Positions 1-5,578 of a stretch of 6,054 bases of DNA are shown here, in pieces (position 1 is the stretch's first letter; the number at the start of each line of letters is the position of its first letter). The notes under the pieces were generated by a model that worked only from the letters and a program-made list of their open reading frames with translations, ran no database searches and was not told the origin of the DNA. The stretch spans positions 22,676 to 28,729 of the forward strand of contig DMJQ01000160.1 of NCBI GenBank assembly GCA_003457065.1. Reading direction: 5' to 3'. Position numbers and translations under genes: made by a program. Origin of the DNA: Clostridiales bacterium. Its GTDB lineage: Bacteria > Bacillota > Clostridia > Tissierellales > Sedimentibacteraceae.

Positions 1-1113
1 CAAAGAGAAAAAAATGGAACAATATACTCAATAAGAGCAGTACCAATAGGCGGTTTTGTACAAATGGAAGGTGAAGAAGAAGATGTGAGAACCTCCACGA
101 GCTACGGAACAAAAACAGTGTGGCAAAGGTTCAAGGTAGTGGCTGCGGGACCTTTGATGAATTATGCCCTGGCACTGGCTTTGTTTATTATAATCGCTTT
201 TTCATTCGGTGTATACGGCAGCCGTATAGACTACATAGCAGAAAACTCAAATGAATACAAAGCGGGCATGAGAACCGGAGACAAGATAATTTCGGTAAAC
301 GGAGAAAAAGCATATATCTGGGAAGATATATTTTACGAAATAGTAAATCCCGATAATACTTACTATACGGTAGAGTATCAGAGGGACGGGCAGATTAGAC
401 AGGCAAAAATAAACAACAACTACAGAAAAGTGGTGGGAATAGCCACCGACATAGTTGATGGAAAAGCAACAACTACGGTTTCTCCGTCGGAAGTTACCTC
501 TCCCGCATATAAGGCCGGAATTAAAGACGGAGACAAGGTAGTAAGCGTAAACGATGTTCCGGTAGCTACCTGGGAAGAACTGACATCACAGGTCGAAAAT
601 ACGCCGGACGGAAAGCCGGTTAAAGTAACGGTTGACAGAAGCGGTGAATTAATTGACTTCAGCATTGAGCCGCAGACGCAAATATCTGTTAAATTTAATA
701 CTAAGCTTGAGAAGTCATTTATAACGGCAATTTCGTCGTCAGCCTACAAGACCGTTTACTACATAGAGCTTATGTTTAAAACAATAAGCCGTCTGGTAAC
801 CGGAAAGCTGGGAAGCGATGCATTGGGGGGGCCCGTAATGGTTATTTCCATGGTGGGTGAGGCAGCTGAAAGCGGTATTCTTTCGCTGCTGAATTTAGCG
901 GCATTCATAAGTATAAACCTTGGTTTTATGAATCTACTGCCGATTCCGGCTCTTGACGGAAGCAAACTGGTATTTTTAATTGTTGAAGCCGTAAGAGGTA
1001 AAGCAATACCCATTGAAAAGGAAGGATATATTCATTTCATAGGATTTGTTGTACTGATAGGTTTCATGATATTTATAACATATAAGGATATTTTAAGACT
1101 ATTTAGAATTTAA
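1..1113 (+). CDS. rseP: RIP metalloprotease RseP/RasP (site-2 protease), 5'-truncated by the window edge
   Basis: An intramembrane zinc protease that cleaves membrane-anchored substrates such as anti-sigma factors and signal-peptide remnants within the membrane. The reading frame is open from base 1, so 370 C-terminal residues are visible and the N-terminal helix with the HExxH zinc motif lies upstream. Numbering from the first visible codon, the sequence shows the family block IRAVPIGGFV (about 12-21) followed by an acidic stretch, a membrane helix after AAGPLMN (about 48-72), two tandem PDZ domains (about 76-136 and 158-224) with similar AGMRTGDKI and AGIKDGDKV carboxylate loops, a GGPV segment (276-279), then NLLPIPALDG, whose Asp (319) is the third zinc ligand, and a final helix. 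Two PDZ domains resemble E. coli RseP more than the single-PDZ Bacillus RasP. ATG at 64 is internal, not the start. The gene reads toward ispG. Family assignment is very secure; the substrate is unknown. Confidence 0.96.
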   Translation, partial: QREKNGTIYSIRAVPIGGFVQMEGEEEDVRTSTSYGTKTVWQRFKVVAAGPLMNYALALALFIIIAFSFGVYGSRIDYIAENSNEYKAGMRTGDKIISVNGEKAYIWEDIFYEIVNPDNTYYTVEYQRDGQIRQAKINNNYRKVVGIATDIVDGKATTTVSPSEVTSPAYKAGIKDGDKVVSVNDVPVATWEELTSQVENTPDGKPVKVTVDRSGELIDFSIEPQTQISVKFNTKLEKSFITAISSSAYKTVYYIELMFKTISRLVTGKLGSDALGGPVMVISMVGEAAESGILSLLNLAAFISINLGFMNLLPIPALDGSKLVFLIVEAVRGKAIPIEKEGYIHFIGFVVLIGFMIFITYKDILRLFRI

Positions 1114-1230
1114 CAACTGACGGGCAATTGGTTGGCTTGAATGAGCAATGGACTGGCAATGGTTAGTAATTGCTGCTCAATCCATAATCAATTGCTTTTT
1201 ATTGTCAGTTTATTATTCCGGGAGGTTTTT
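1114..1230 (+). promoter_or_regulatory. Nested imperfect hairpin in the rseP-ispG intergenic region
   Basis: Four helices nest inside one another: 1115-1121 with 1204-1210 (AACTGAC/GTCAGTT), 1124-1130 with 1189-1195 (GCAATTG/CAATTGC), 1142-1147 with 1174-1179 (TGAGCA/TGCTCA) and 1156-1160 with 1169-1173 (GCAAT/ATTGC). The second helix is followed directly by TTTTTATT (1196-1203), so the inner part resembles an intrinsic terminator or attenuator. The outer helix ends 10 bases before the ispG ribosome binding site. It may reduce or modulate ispG expression relative to rseP, or it may be a small inserted repeat; the sequence alone does not decide. The motif GCAATGG is also directly repeated at 1145 and 1156. 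Confidence 0.5.
1221..1225 (+). promoter_or_regulatory. Ribosome binding site that fixes the ispG start
   Basis: GGAGG lies 5 bases before ATG 1231. The frame stays open back to an ATG at 1141, but that upstream segment has no ribosome binding site, encodes nothing IspG-like and lies in the hairpin region. 1231 is therefore the start. Confidence 0.9.
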
Positions 1231-2295
1231 ATGGATCAGATAATCAGAAGGCAAAGCAGGGCGGTCATGGCAGGAAATGTGCAAATCGGAGGAGGAGCGA
1301 AGATTCCCGTTCAGTCCATGACAAATACATTCACAAAGGATGTAAGTTCAACAGTAGCCCAGATATTGCAGCTGGAAGAAGCCGGTTGTGAAATAGTGAG
1401 GGTGGCGGTAGCGGATACCGAGGATGCCGAAGCCATAAAAGAAATAAAAAAACAAATACATATACCCATAGTTGCGGACATACATTTTGACTACAGGCTG
1501 GCTCTGAAAGCCATCGAGAACGGCATTGACAAATTGAGAATCAATCCGGGCAATATCGGAAGTAACGACAGGGTTCAAAAAATTGTGGAGATGGCAAAAC
1601 CGAGGAATATTCCCATAAGAATCGGAGTCAATACCGGAAGTGTTCACAAAGATATTCTGAAAAAATATGACGGAAAAGTCACATCAGAAGGCATGGTGGA
1701 ATCGGCTCTTGAACATGTAAAAATACTTGAGGATCTGGATTACAGGAATATCGTAATTTCCATGAAGGGAACGGACATTAAAATGACCATCGATGCCTAC
1801 AGATCTATGGCTGAAAAGGTTGATTATCCTCTTCATCTCGGTATCACACACTCGGGAACGCTGTTTGAGGGAAGCATACGCTCTGCCATCGGCGTGGGAA
1901 GTCTTTTGGCAGACGGAATCGGAGATACACTTAGAATTTCATTGACTGATGATCCGAGAGAAGAGGTGAAGATTGCAAGAGAAATTTTAAAGAGTCTCGG
2001 ACTTAGAAATTTCGGCATTAATTACATTACCTGTCCAACCTGCGGAAGGACGAAGATAAAGCTCATCGAGCTTTCCAAAAAAATTCAGGAAGGACTAAAG
2101 GATGTAAATAAACCCATAACTGTGGCAATAATGGGATGCGCCGTAAACGGACCGGGAGAGGCAAGACAGGCAGATATAGGTATTGCAGGCGGTGTAGGTG
2201 AAGCTCTGCTGTTTAAAAAAGGCGAAATTATCAGAAAAATAAAAGAAGAAGACATTGTGCAGGTTTTGATGACAGAAATTGAAAAACTGGAATGA
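1231..2295 (+). CDS. ispG: 4-hydroxy-3-methylbut-2-enyl diphosphate synthase (flavodoxin/ferredoxin), IspG/GcpE
   Basis: A cytoplasmic [4Fe-4S] enzyme that reductively converts methylerythritol cyclodiphosphate to HMBPP, the penultimate step of the MEP isoprenoid pathway. The product is 354 residues, the usual two-domain bacterial form without the plant or Chlamydia insert. The N-terminal TIM barrel starts with IPVQSMTNT (about 25-33) and carries VADIHFDYRLAL (81-92), KLRINPGN (101-108), IRIGVN (129-134) and SMKG (177-180). The C-terminal cluster domain has CPTCGRT (Cys268, Cys271) and GCAVNGPGEA (Cys303, Glu310), supplying the three Cys and one Glu ligands of the cluster. The usual TEAG motif reads THSG (206-209), which puts His207 at a normally Glu position (see findings). 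The gene follows rseP by 117 bp, in keeping with the dxr-rseP-ispG order common in Firmicutes. No terminator lies behind it, so transcription may continue into the L25 gene. Confidence 0.97.
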   Translation: MDQIIRRQSRAVMAGNVQIGGGAKIPVQSMTNTFTKDVSSTVAQILQLEEAGCEIVRVAVADTEDAEAIKEIKKQIHIPIVADIHFDYRLALKAIENGIDKLRINPGNIGSNDRVQKIVEMAKPRNIPIRIGVNTGSVHKDILKKYDGKVTSEGMVESALEHVKILEDLDYRNIVISMKGTDIKMTIDAYRSMAEKVDYPLHLGITHSGTLFEGSIRSAIGVGSLLADGIGDTLRISLTDDPREEVKIAREILKSLGLRNFGINYITCPTCGRTKIKLIELSKKIQEGLKDVNKPITVAIMGCAVNGPGEARQADIGIAGGVGEALLFKKGEIIRKIKEEDIVQVLMTEIEKLE

Positions 2296-2297
2296 GA

Positions 2298-2326
2298 TTG
2301 ACATTTTTGTAGAATGTTAGTATAAT
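2298..2326 (+). promoter_or_regulatory. Consensus sigma-A promoter for the L25/Ctc gene
   Basis: TTGACA at 2298-2303 and TATAAT at 2321-2326 are separated by exactly 17 bp, a perfect match to the housekeeping consensus. The -35 box begins 2 bp after the ispG stop codon. Transcription would start near 2333, giving a leader of about 110 nt. The leader contains only weak pairings, such as AATAA/TTATT around 2393-2411, and no riboswitch that I recognise. Confidence 0.85.
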
Positions 2327-2442
2327 TGACCTTGTAAAATTATCGGTTGAATTTCCTAACAGGGTTCAGCTTATTTTTATAACTAATCTAAAATAATGCG
2401 GGGTGTTATTAAACTTTAACATAAATTTTAAGGAGGATTACA

Positions 2443-3078
2443 ATGTCAGAATTAGGAATACTAAACATTGAAAGAAGAAAAACCGTAAATACCAGAGCAA
2501 GCAGAAAGCTGCGCAAAAATGGATATATTCCGGCCAGCGTTTCTTGCAGAGGTAAAGAATCAATATCAGTAGCTGTAAAAGCAGATGAATTAAGGAAGAG
2601 TTTAAATTCCCACGGAAGGAATGCTCTTTTCAGATTTTCTTTAGATAATGACAATTCAACGATTGGAATGGTTAAAGAAATTCAGTTATCACCTGTAAAG
2701 GGCGAAATGCTGCATGTGGATTTGCAGCAGGTATCATTGAATGAGGAGATCAAAGCTGATTTATCCATTAGGTTTAAGGGATTGGAAGCTTTGGAATTTA
2801 AAAAGCTTATGGCGCTTCCGCAGATGGACGAAGTACGTGTAAAGGGACTGCCACAAGATATTCCGGATGAAATAGTCATTGATGTTTCAAATATTGAGGG
2901 CGTGGAAAATATAGCTCTTGCAGATGTGGATCTTCCTAAGGGCATTGTGCCTGAAATCAGTCTTGACCAATGCGTAGTTTCCATAGTTGAAATCAAACGA
3001 CAGGAAGTTAGCGATGATGAAACTGAAGAAGAAACTGTAGCGGTAGCAACAGAAGAAGCAGTAACAGCAGAAGAATAA
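2443..3078 (+). CDS. rplY: 50S ribosomal protein L25 / general stress protein Ctc (long form)
   Basis: Binds 5S rRNA in the large ribosomal subunit; in Bacillus the long form (Ctc) is also a stress-induced protein. AGGAGG (2431-2436) lies 6 bases before ATG. The product has 211 residues, the long CTC type rather than the roughly 95-residue E. coli L25. The N-terminal 5S-binding beta-barrel (about 5-95) carries LRKNGYIPA (23-31) and ends at MLHVDLQQVSLNEEI (89-103). The C-terminal TL5/CTC domain (about 104-187) contains VRVKGLPQDIPDEI (131-144). A Glu-rich, disordered-looking tail follows (190-211). Residues 32-37 read SVSCRG where many relatives have a VLYG-like loop. It has its own promoter and terminator, so it is probably expressed alone, with possible read-through from ispG. 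It is not next to pth, a common partner elsewhere. Confidence 0.95.
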   Translation: MSELGILNIERRKTVNTRASRKLRKNGYIPASVSCRGKESISVAVKADELRKSLNSHGRNALFRFSLDNDNSTIGMVKEIQLSPVKGEMLHVDLQQVSLNEEIKADLSIRFKGLEALEFKKLMALPQMDEVRVKGLPQDIPDEIVIDVSNIEGVENIALADVDLPKGIVPEISLDQCVVSIVEIKRQEVSDDETEEETVAVATEEAVTAEE

Positions 3079-3095
3079 TCATAAATTAAAAATAG

Positions 3096-3126
3096 TCGCA
3101 ACTGATTTAATCGGTTGCGATTTTTT
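3096..3126 (+). terminator. Intrinsic, probably bidirectional terminator between L25 and mgtC
   Basis: A 10-bp stem, TCGCAACTGA (3096-3105) with TCGGTTGCGA (3111-3120), containing one G-U pair, has a 5-nt loop and is followed by six T residues (3121-3126). On the minus strand the same stem is followed by CTATTTTTAATTT, so it can also end the convergent mgtC transcript, whose stop codon is at 3125-3127. Confidence 0.93.
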
Positions 3127-3808
3127 AAAGCTCTTCTATATGGATAAGCCCTTCAAAGGAACTGAATTTCTGAATGGCCTCAATGTGGTTGAGGCGTTTC
3201 TCCGATTCCAAAAGTATTATAGCTATCACGGTTACTTCTCTCAATGAAGGATCCTTGGTAATCTCAATATCGTGAATTTTATATCCTGACTCAAGACAGT
3301 AGACAATGAATCTGTCAAAATGTTCGATTGATGAAAAAGATGTGTACACGGTAATCATTTTATTGGTGGATGTAAGCAGGCTGTCAAATTTTTTAAACAG
3401 CGTTATTATTAAAAAAACCGCAAGGGCAACTATTACCGCACCGTAATAAAATCCGATTCCTATTGCCAGCCCCAGACATGCAGATGCCCATAATCCTGCG
3501 GCAGAGGTGAGTCCTTTTACCTGGCTTCTGCTTGTGACTATTATTGTTCCCGCTCCAAGAAAACCTATGCCGCTTATAACCTGAGCACCCAGCCTTGCAG
3601 GATCGCTTCCGCTGAAATTTATATAGATGAACTGATTTGTCATCATGACAAGTGCGGAACTGAGGCATACTATCATGTATGTCCTGAATCCTGCGGGTCT
3701 GTTTTTCCTGCTCCTTTCAAGCCCGATTAATCCTCCGCATACCATTGAAAGAAAAATTCTGAAACTTATCGAAATTATATTTAAATCATAAAGTGTTTCT
3801 ATAATCAT
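3125..3808 (-). CDS. MgtC/SapB family inner-membrane protein
   Basis: A membrane protein of the MgtC family, linked in various bacteria to growth at low magnesium, acid stress or ATP synthase control; its exact role here cannot be read from sequence. From the chosen start it has 227 residues. The N-terminal half is hydrophobic with four to five helices and the family signatures GGLIGLERSRKNRPAGFRT (25-43), ARLGAQVISGIGFLGAGTII (71-90) and KGLTSAAGLWASACLGLAIG (98-117). After a last helix (about 121-138), a soluble C-terminal domain of about 75 residues follows, like the ACT-type domain of MgtC. ATG 3808 is preferred because AGGGG (3814-3818) lies 5 bases upstream. The frame remains open to an ATG at 3892 but that start has no ribosome binding site and adds 28 non-family residues. 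It lies downstream of the KamA-like gene on the same strand with a 164-bp gap, and converges on L25. No magnesium riboswitch is recognisable in the short leader. Confidence 0.93.
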   Translation of the reverse strand: MIIETLYDLNIISISFRIFLSMVCGGLIGLERSRKNRPAGFRTYMIVCLSSALVMMTNQFIYINFSGSDPARLGAQVISGIGFLGAGTIIVTSRSQVKGLTSAAGLWASACLGLAIGIGFYYGAVIVALAVFLIITLFKKFDSLLTSTNKMITVYTSFSSIEHFDRFIVYCLESGYKIHDIEITKDPSLREVTVIAIILLESEKRLNHIEAIQKFSSFEGLIHIEEL

Positions 3809-3813
3809 CACCG

Positions 3814-3818
3814 CCCCT
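3814..3818 (-). promoter_or_regulatory. Ribosome binding site that fixes the mgtC start
   Basis: On the minus strand AGGGG lies 5 bases before ATG 3808. GTG at 3811 is an alternative that would add one residue, but it is too close to the site. Confidence 0.65.
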
Positions 3819-3915
3819 GTAATTGTAGTTAGATATTTTTGTGTTATGCCATAATACAGCCTCTTGCCTGATTTAAGCCGGCATAAATACATTGTGCGGA
3901 AAAATGGCTTTCTTT

Positions 3916-3978
3916 ATTTAATTGACATTATTTATTATATCAAAAGTTTATGGAAAGGTGATAATAAAATAATTAAAT
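3916..3978. repeat. AT-only imperfect inverted repeat across the KamA-like gene 3' end
   Basis: ATTTAATT (3916-3923) pairs with AATTAAAT (3971-3978), and TTTATTAT (3931-3938) pairs with ATAATAAA (3961-3968), with a 7-nt against 2-nt internal loop and a 22-nt loop. It overlaps the stop codon of the KamA-like gene and the possible mgtC -10 box. It contains no G-C pair, so it would be a poor terminator; it could be chance in AT-rich DNA. Confidence 0.3.
3934..3962 (-). promoter_or_regulatory. Possible promoter for mgtC
   Basis: On the minus strand a perfect -10 box TATAAT occupies 3934-3939. At 17 bp spacing the -35 position (3957-3962, ATCACC) matches the consensus only 3 of 6, so the call rests on the -10. 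It would give a leader of roughly 115-120 nt. The alternative is co-transcription with the KamA-like gene, for which no terminator is evident. Confidence 0.4.
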
Positions 3979-5079
3979 TATATCAGGGAGCCACGCCTGA
4001 TCATCCGTGACTTTTATTTTCATTAGCCTTCCTTGGTCTTTATCATATTTTGCCTGATGGTATTTGAAGATTAATTCATCGCTGCCGACACTGCCGATGA
4101 TTTCGATTTTACCCGTGGGGTGGCTCATTGCATATTTGAAACTCTTGCTTATTCCATTTAATTTTGCTCTTGTTTCGTCAATTATTTTAATTGCTTGTTT
4201 AAAAGGCACCTGAAATTGATTCTTAACTCCGGAAACCGGCCTGCATTGAAATATATAGTATGGAATTACCCCTATCTCGGTAAGGCCTTTCATTAAATCG
4301 GCCATTGTATTCGGATTGTCATTTATGCCTTTTAACAGTACGGTCTGATTTCTAACCACGATGCCTATATTTCTCAGAGCTTCTACTGCTTTGGAGGATT
4401 CTCGAGTAATTTCATTCGGATGATTGAAATGAGTGATTATATAAATTTGTTTTATTTTGCTGTAATGTTCAAGTATATGAAGAAGTTCGTAATCTTCATA
4501 GATTCTTTGAGGAAAAACGACAGGCATTCTTGTACCGAAGCGTATAAAGATTAAATGATCTATCTTAACTAATTCACTTAATATCTTTTCTATTTTTTTA
4601 TTGCTGTTCATAAAAGAATCGCCGCCCGAAATCAGTACATTTGTCATTTCCTTATGCTCTCTTATATATTTTACAACTTCGTCAAATTCCTTATTTATCT
4701 CATCATCGTTTACTCCCACAAGCCGTTTTCTGAAGCAATGCCTGCAATACATGGCGCACATGTTTGTAGACAGATACATTCCCGTTTGCTTATATTTGTG
4801 CTGAAGTCCGTTTGCTACAGTATTGCTTGCTTCGTCGCTGGTATCAAGGCTGCCGCTCATACTGTCTTCCATAATCGAAGGAATGCAAAGCTTCTTTATG
4901 GGGTCATCGGGATTATTTTTGTCAATTAAAGATAAATAATACCTTGGTATTGACATGGGATACCTTTCAATAATATTTTTTAATCTGTTCTTCCCATCTT
5001 CCGGTAAATTCCAGTTCAAGGCTTCAATTACCTCATCTGCAGTTGTGATATTGCTTTTCAGTTCTGTTTTCCAATCCAT
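3973..5079 (-). CDS. KamA-family radical SAM / PLP protein (lysine 2,3-aminomutase-like, substrate uncertain)
   Basis: A cytoplasmic radical S-adenosylmethionine enzyme related to lysine 2,3-aminomutase (LAM), glutamate 2,3-aminomutase and EpmB. The 368-residue product is shorter than LAM (about 416), mainly at the N-terminus. CAMYCRHC supplies the CxxxCxxC cluster ligands Cys108, Cys112 and Cys115, followed by RKR as in LAM, where an Arg here holds the substrate carboxylate. SGGD (151-154), RFGTRMPVVFPQRI (180-193), THFNHPNEIT (216-225) and NQTVLLKGIND (244-254) are family blocks. Lys324 in SHPTGK (319-324) matches the PLP-binding lysine. Where LAM has the lysine-binding aspartates, this protein has Arg280 (in FQCRPV) and Ser/His (319-320), so it is probably not a lysine mutase. 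Start 5079 is chosen because AGGAG lies 8 bases upstream; ATG 5097 would place that site inside the gene. The nearest minus-strand neighbour downstream is mgtC. No lysine-fermentation, efp or epmA genes are visible. Confidence 0.88.
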   Translation of the reverse strand: MDWKTELKSNITTADEVIEALNWNLPEDGKNRLKNIIERYPMSIPRYYLSLIDKNNPDDPIKKLCIPSIMEDSMSGSLDTSDEASNTVANGLQHKYKQTGMYLSTNMCAMYCRHCFRKRLVGVNDDEINKEFDEVVKYIREHKEMTNVLISGGDSFMNSNKKIEKILSELVKIDHLIFIRFGTRMPVVFPQRIYEDYELLHILEHYSKIKQIYIITHFNHPNEITRESSKAVEALRNIGIVVRNQTVLLKGINDNPNTMADLMKGLTEIGVIPYYIFQCRPVSGVKNQFQVPFKQAIKIIDETRAKLNGISKSFKYAMSHPTGKIEIIGSVGSDELIFKYHQAKYDKDQGRLMKIKVTDDQAWLPDII

Positions 5080-5087
5080 ATATTCAA

Positions 5088-5092
5088 CTCCT
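5088..5092 (-). promoter_or_regulatory. Ribosome binding site that fixes the start of the KamA-like gene
   Basis: On the minus strand AGGAG is followed by 8 bases and then ATG 5079. Confidence 0.75.
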
Positions 5093-5293
5093 ATCATAAA
5101 AATTAAACATCATGTACTGCTTAAAATTATTTTCGGTTTAAAAAGCAACTAAAAATACAGCTTTGAAATACAGTGATAGCCATGTAATATTATTTTTATT
5201 TTGAAGTCAGCGTTTTAACGGTGAAATAATTTTAATAAATTTCTGATAATGTGATTTAAGATATGATTAATATGATGTTTTTTGTGAAAAATT

Positions 5294-5309
5294 ATTTAGA
5301 TATCTAAAT
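5294..5309. promoter_or_regulatory. Operator-like 16-bp perfect palindrome
   Basis: ATTTAGATATCTAAAT is a perfect dyad, in size and base content like sites bound by dimeric winged-helix regulators of the MarR or ArsR type. No regulator gene is in the window. A minus-strand TATAAT (5312-5317) lies 2 bp away, so the dyad would sit near the start site of a transcript running toward the KamA-like gene, though no good -35 accompanies it. A plus-strand TATACT (5314-5319) is an alternative. Confidence 0.45.
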
Positions 5310-5345
5310 TAATTATACTTTTAATATTTTAGCATAAACTAAGGA

Positions 5346-5483
5346 ATGAGTAAAGCGATTACCTTAAAATTTTTAGAAAATTATATAAACAAATACCGAA
5401 CGAAACGTCAACAAGGCGGCCGGGGCAAAAATATATGTCTGCCAGTGAGCGTCAGCATATGGCAAATCAGATTTGACGTTTAA
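5346..5483 (+). CDS. Doubtful 45-residue reading frame
   Basis: An open frame from ATG 5346 to TAA 5481-5483 encodes a basic, unrecognised peptide: a hydrophilic first half with KYRTKRQQ near residues 16-23, a Gly/Arg-rich patch (24-27), then a more hydrophobic end. AAGG lies only 1-2 bases before the ATG, which is too close for a normal ribosome binding site. The second half coincides with the inverted-repeat element, so the frame may be incidental. It resembles no family I know. Confidence 0.15.
   Translation: MSKAITLKFLENYINKYRTKRQQGGRGKNICLPVSVSIWQIRFDV
5403..5481. repeat. 79-bp element with 9-bp perfect terminal inverted repeats
   Basis: AAACGTCAA (5403-5411) and TTGACGTTT (5473-5481) are exact inverted copies. 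Between them is a GC-rich patch (5415-5426, GGCGGCCGGGGC), striking against the AT-rich surroundings, and an inner hairpin: ATATG 5433-5437 and CTG 5439-5441 pair with CAG 5453-5455 and CATAT 5456-5460 around an 11-nt loop, with one bulged T. A small hairpin CAAAT/ATTTG (5463-5467 with 5471-5475) competes with the right arm. It could be a miniature mobile or extragenic repeat, or a structured RNA. It matches no riboswitch class I can recognise. Confidence 0.5.
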
Positions 5484-5497
5484 ATAGTAAATTTTAT

Positions 5498-5526
5498 TTG
5501 ATTAATAATTTATATTGTGGTATAAT
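5498..5526 (+). promoter_or_regulatory. Sigma-A promoter of the rimP operon
   Basis: TTGATT (5498-5503), a 17-bp spacer and TATAAT (5521-5526), preceded by TGG (5518-5520), form an extended -10 (TGnTATAAT). Transcription would start near 5533, leaving a leader of about 85 nt. This suggests the rimP cluster is transcribed independently of ispG in this organism. Confidence 0.82.
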
Positions 5527-5548
5527 ATAAAAAAGTTTGAGGTTTTGA

Positions 5549-5578
5549 CAGAAAGAGTGGGATATCCCACTCTTTCTG
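5549..5578 (+). promoter_or_regulatory. Perfect 30-nt palindrome / leader hairpin upstream of rimP
   Basis: Fifteen bases (CAGAAAGAGTGGGAT) are followed immediately by their exact reverse complement. In RNA this folds into a 13-bp stem with a 4-nt AUAU loop starting about 16 nt into the transcript. No T-run follows (next bases ATTGTAGTG), so it is not a standard intrinsic terminator. It may stabilise or gate the mRNA, serve as an RNase III site, or act in DNA as an operator for a dimeric protein. Confidence 0.75.

Noticed and set aside
1141..1230. In-frame N-terminal extension of ispG from ATG 1141
   Set aside because: It has no ribosome binding site, lies in the intergenic hairpin and encodes no IspG-like sequence, whereas ATG 1231 has GGAGG at ideal spacing.
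3809..3892. Longer mgtC start at ATG 3892
   Set aside because: There is no ribosome binding site before it and the extra 28 residues are not part of the family; ATG 3808 has AGGGG 5 bases upstream.
3922..3940. Plus-strand TTGACA at 3922 as a promoter
   Set aside because: No -10 box occurs at 16-18 bp and no plus-strand gene follows; it points into the antisense of the KamA-like gene.
3809..3972. Magnesium (M-box) riboswitch before mgtC
   Set aside because: The stretch is only about 160 bp, very AT-rich and lacks the multi-helix layout of that class.
4601..5152. Plus-strand open frames (4601-4804, 4654-4929, 4955-5152) opposite the KamA-like gene
   Set aside because: They are antisense shadows of a well-conserved gene, without ribosome binding sites or recognisable products.
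5403..5481. Known riboswitch (c-di-GMP, THF, ZTP, cobalamin and similar)
   Set aside because: The hairpin order and conserved loop words of these classes are not visible, and the element lies upstream of the rimP promoter rather than in its leader.
5549..5578. Intrinsic terminator or T-box upstream of rimP
   Set aside because: No T-run follows the stem, and there is no T-box specifier or antiterminator sequence in the short leader.
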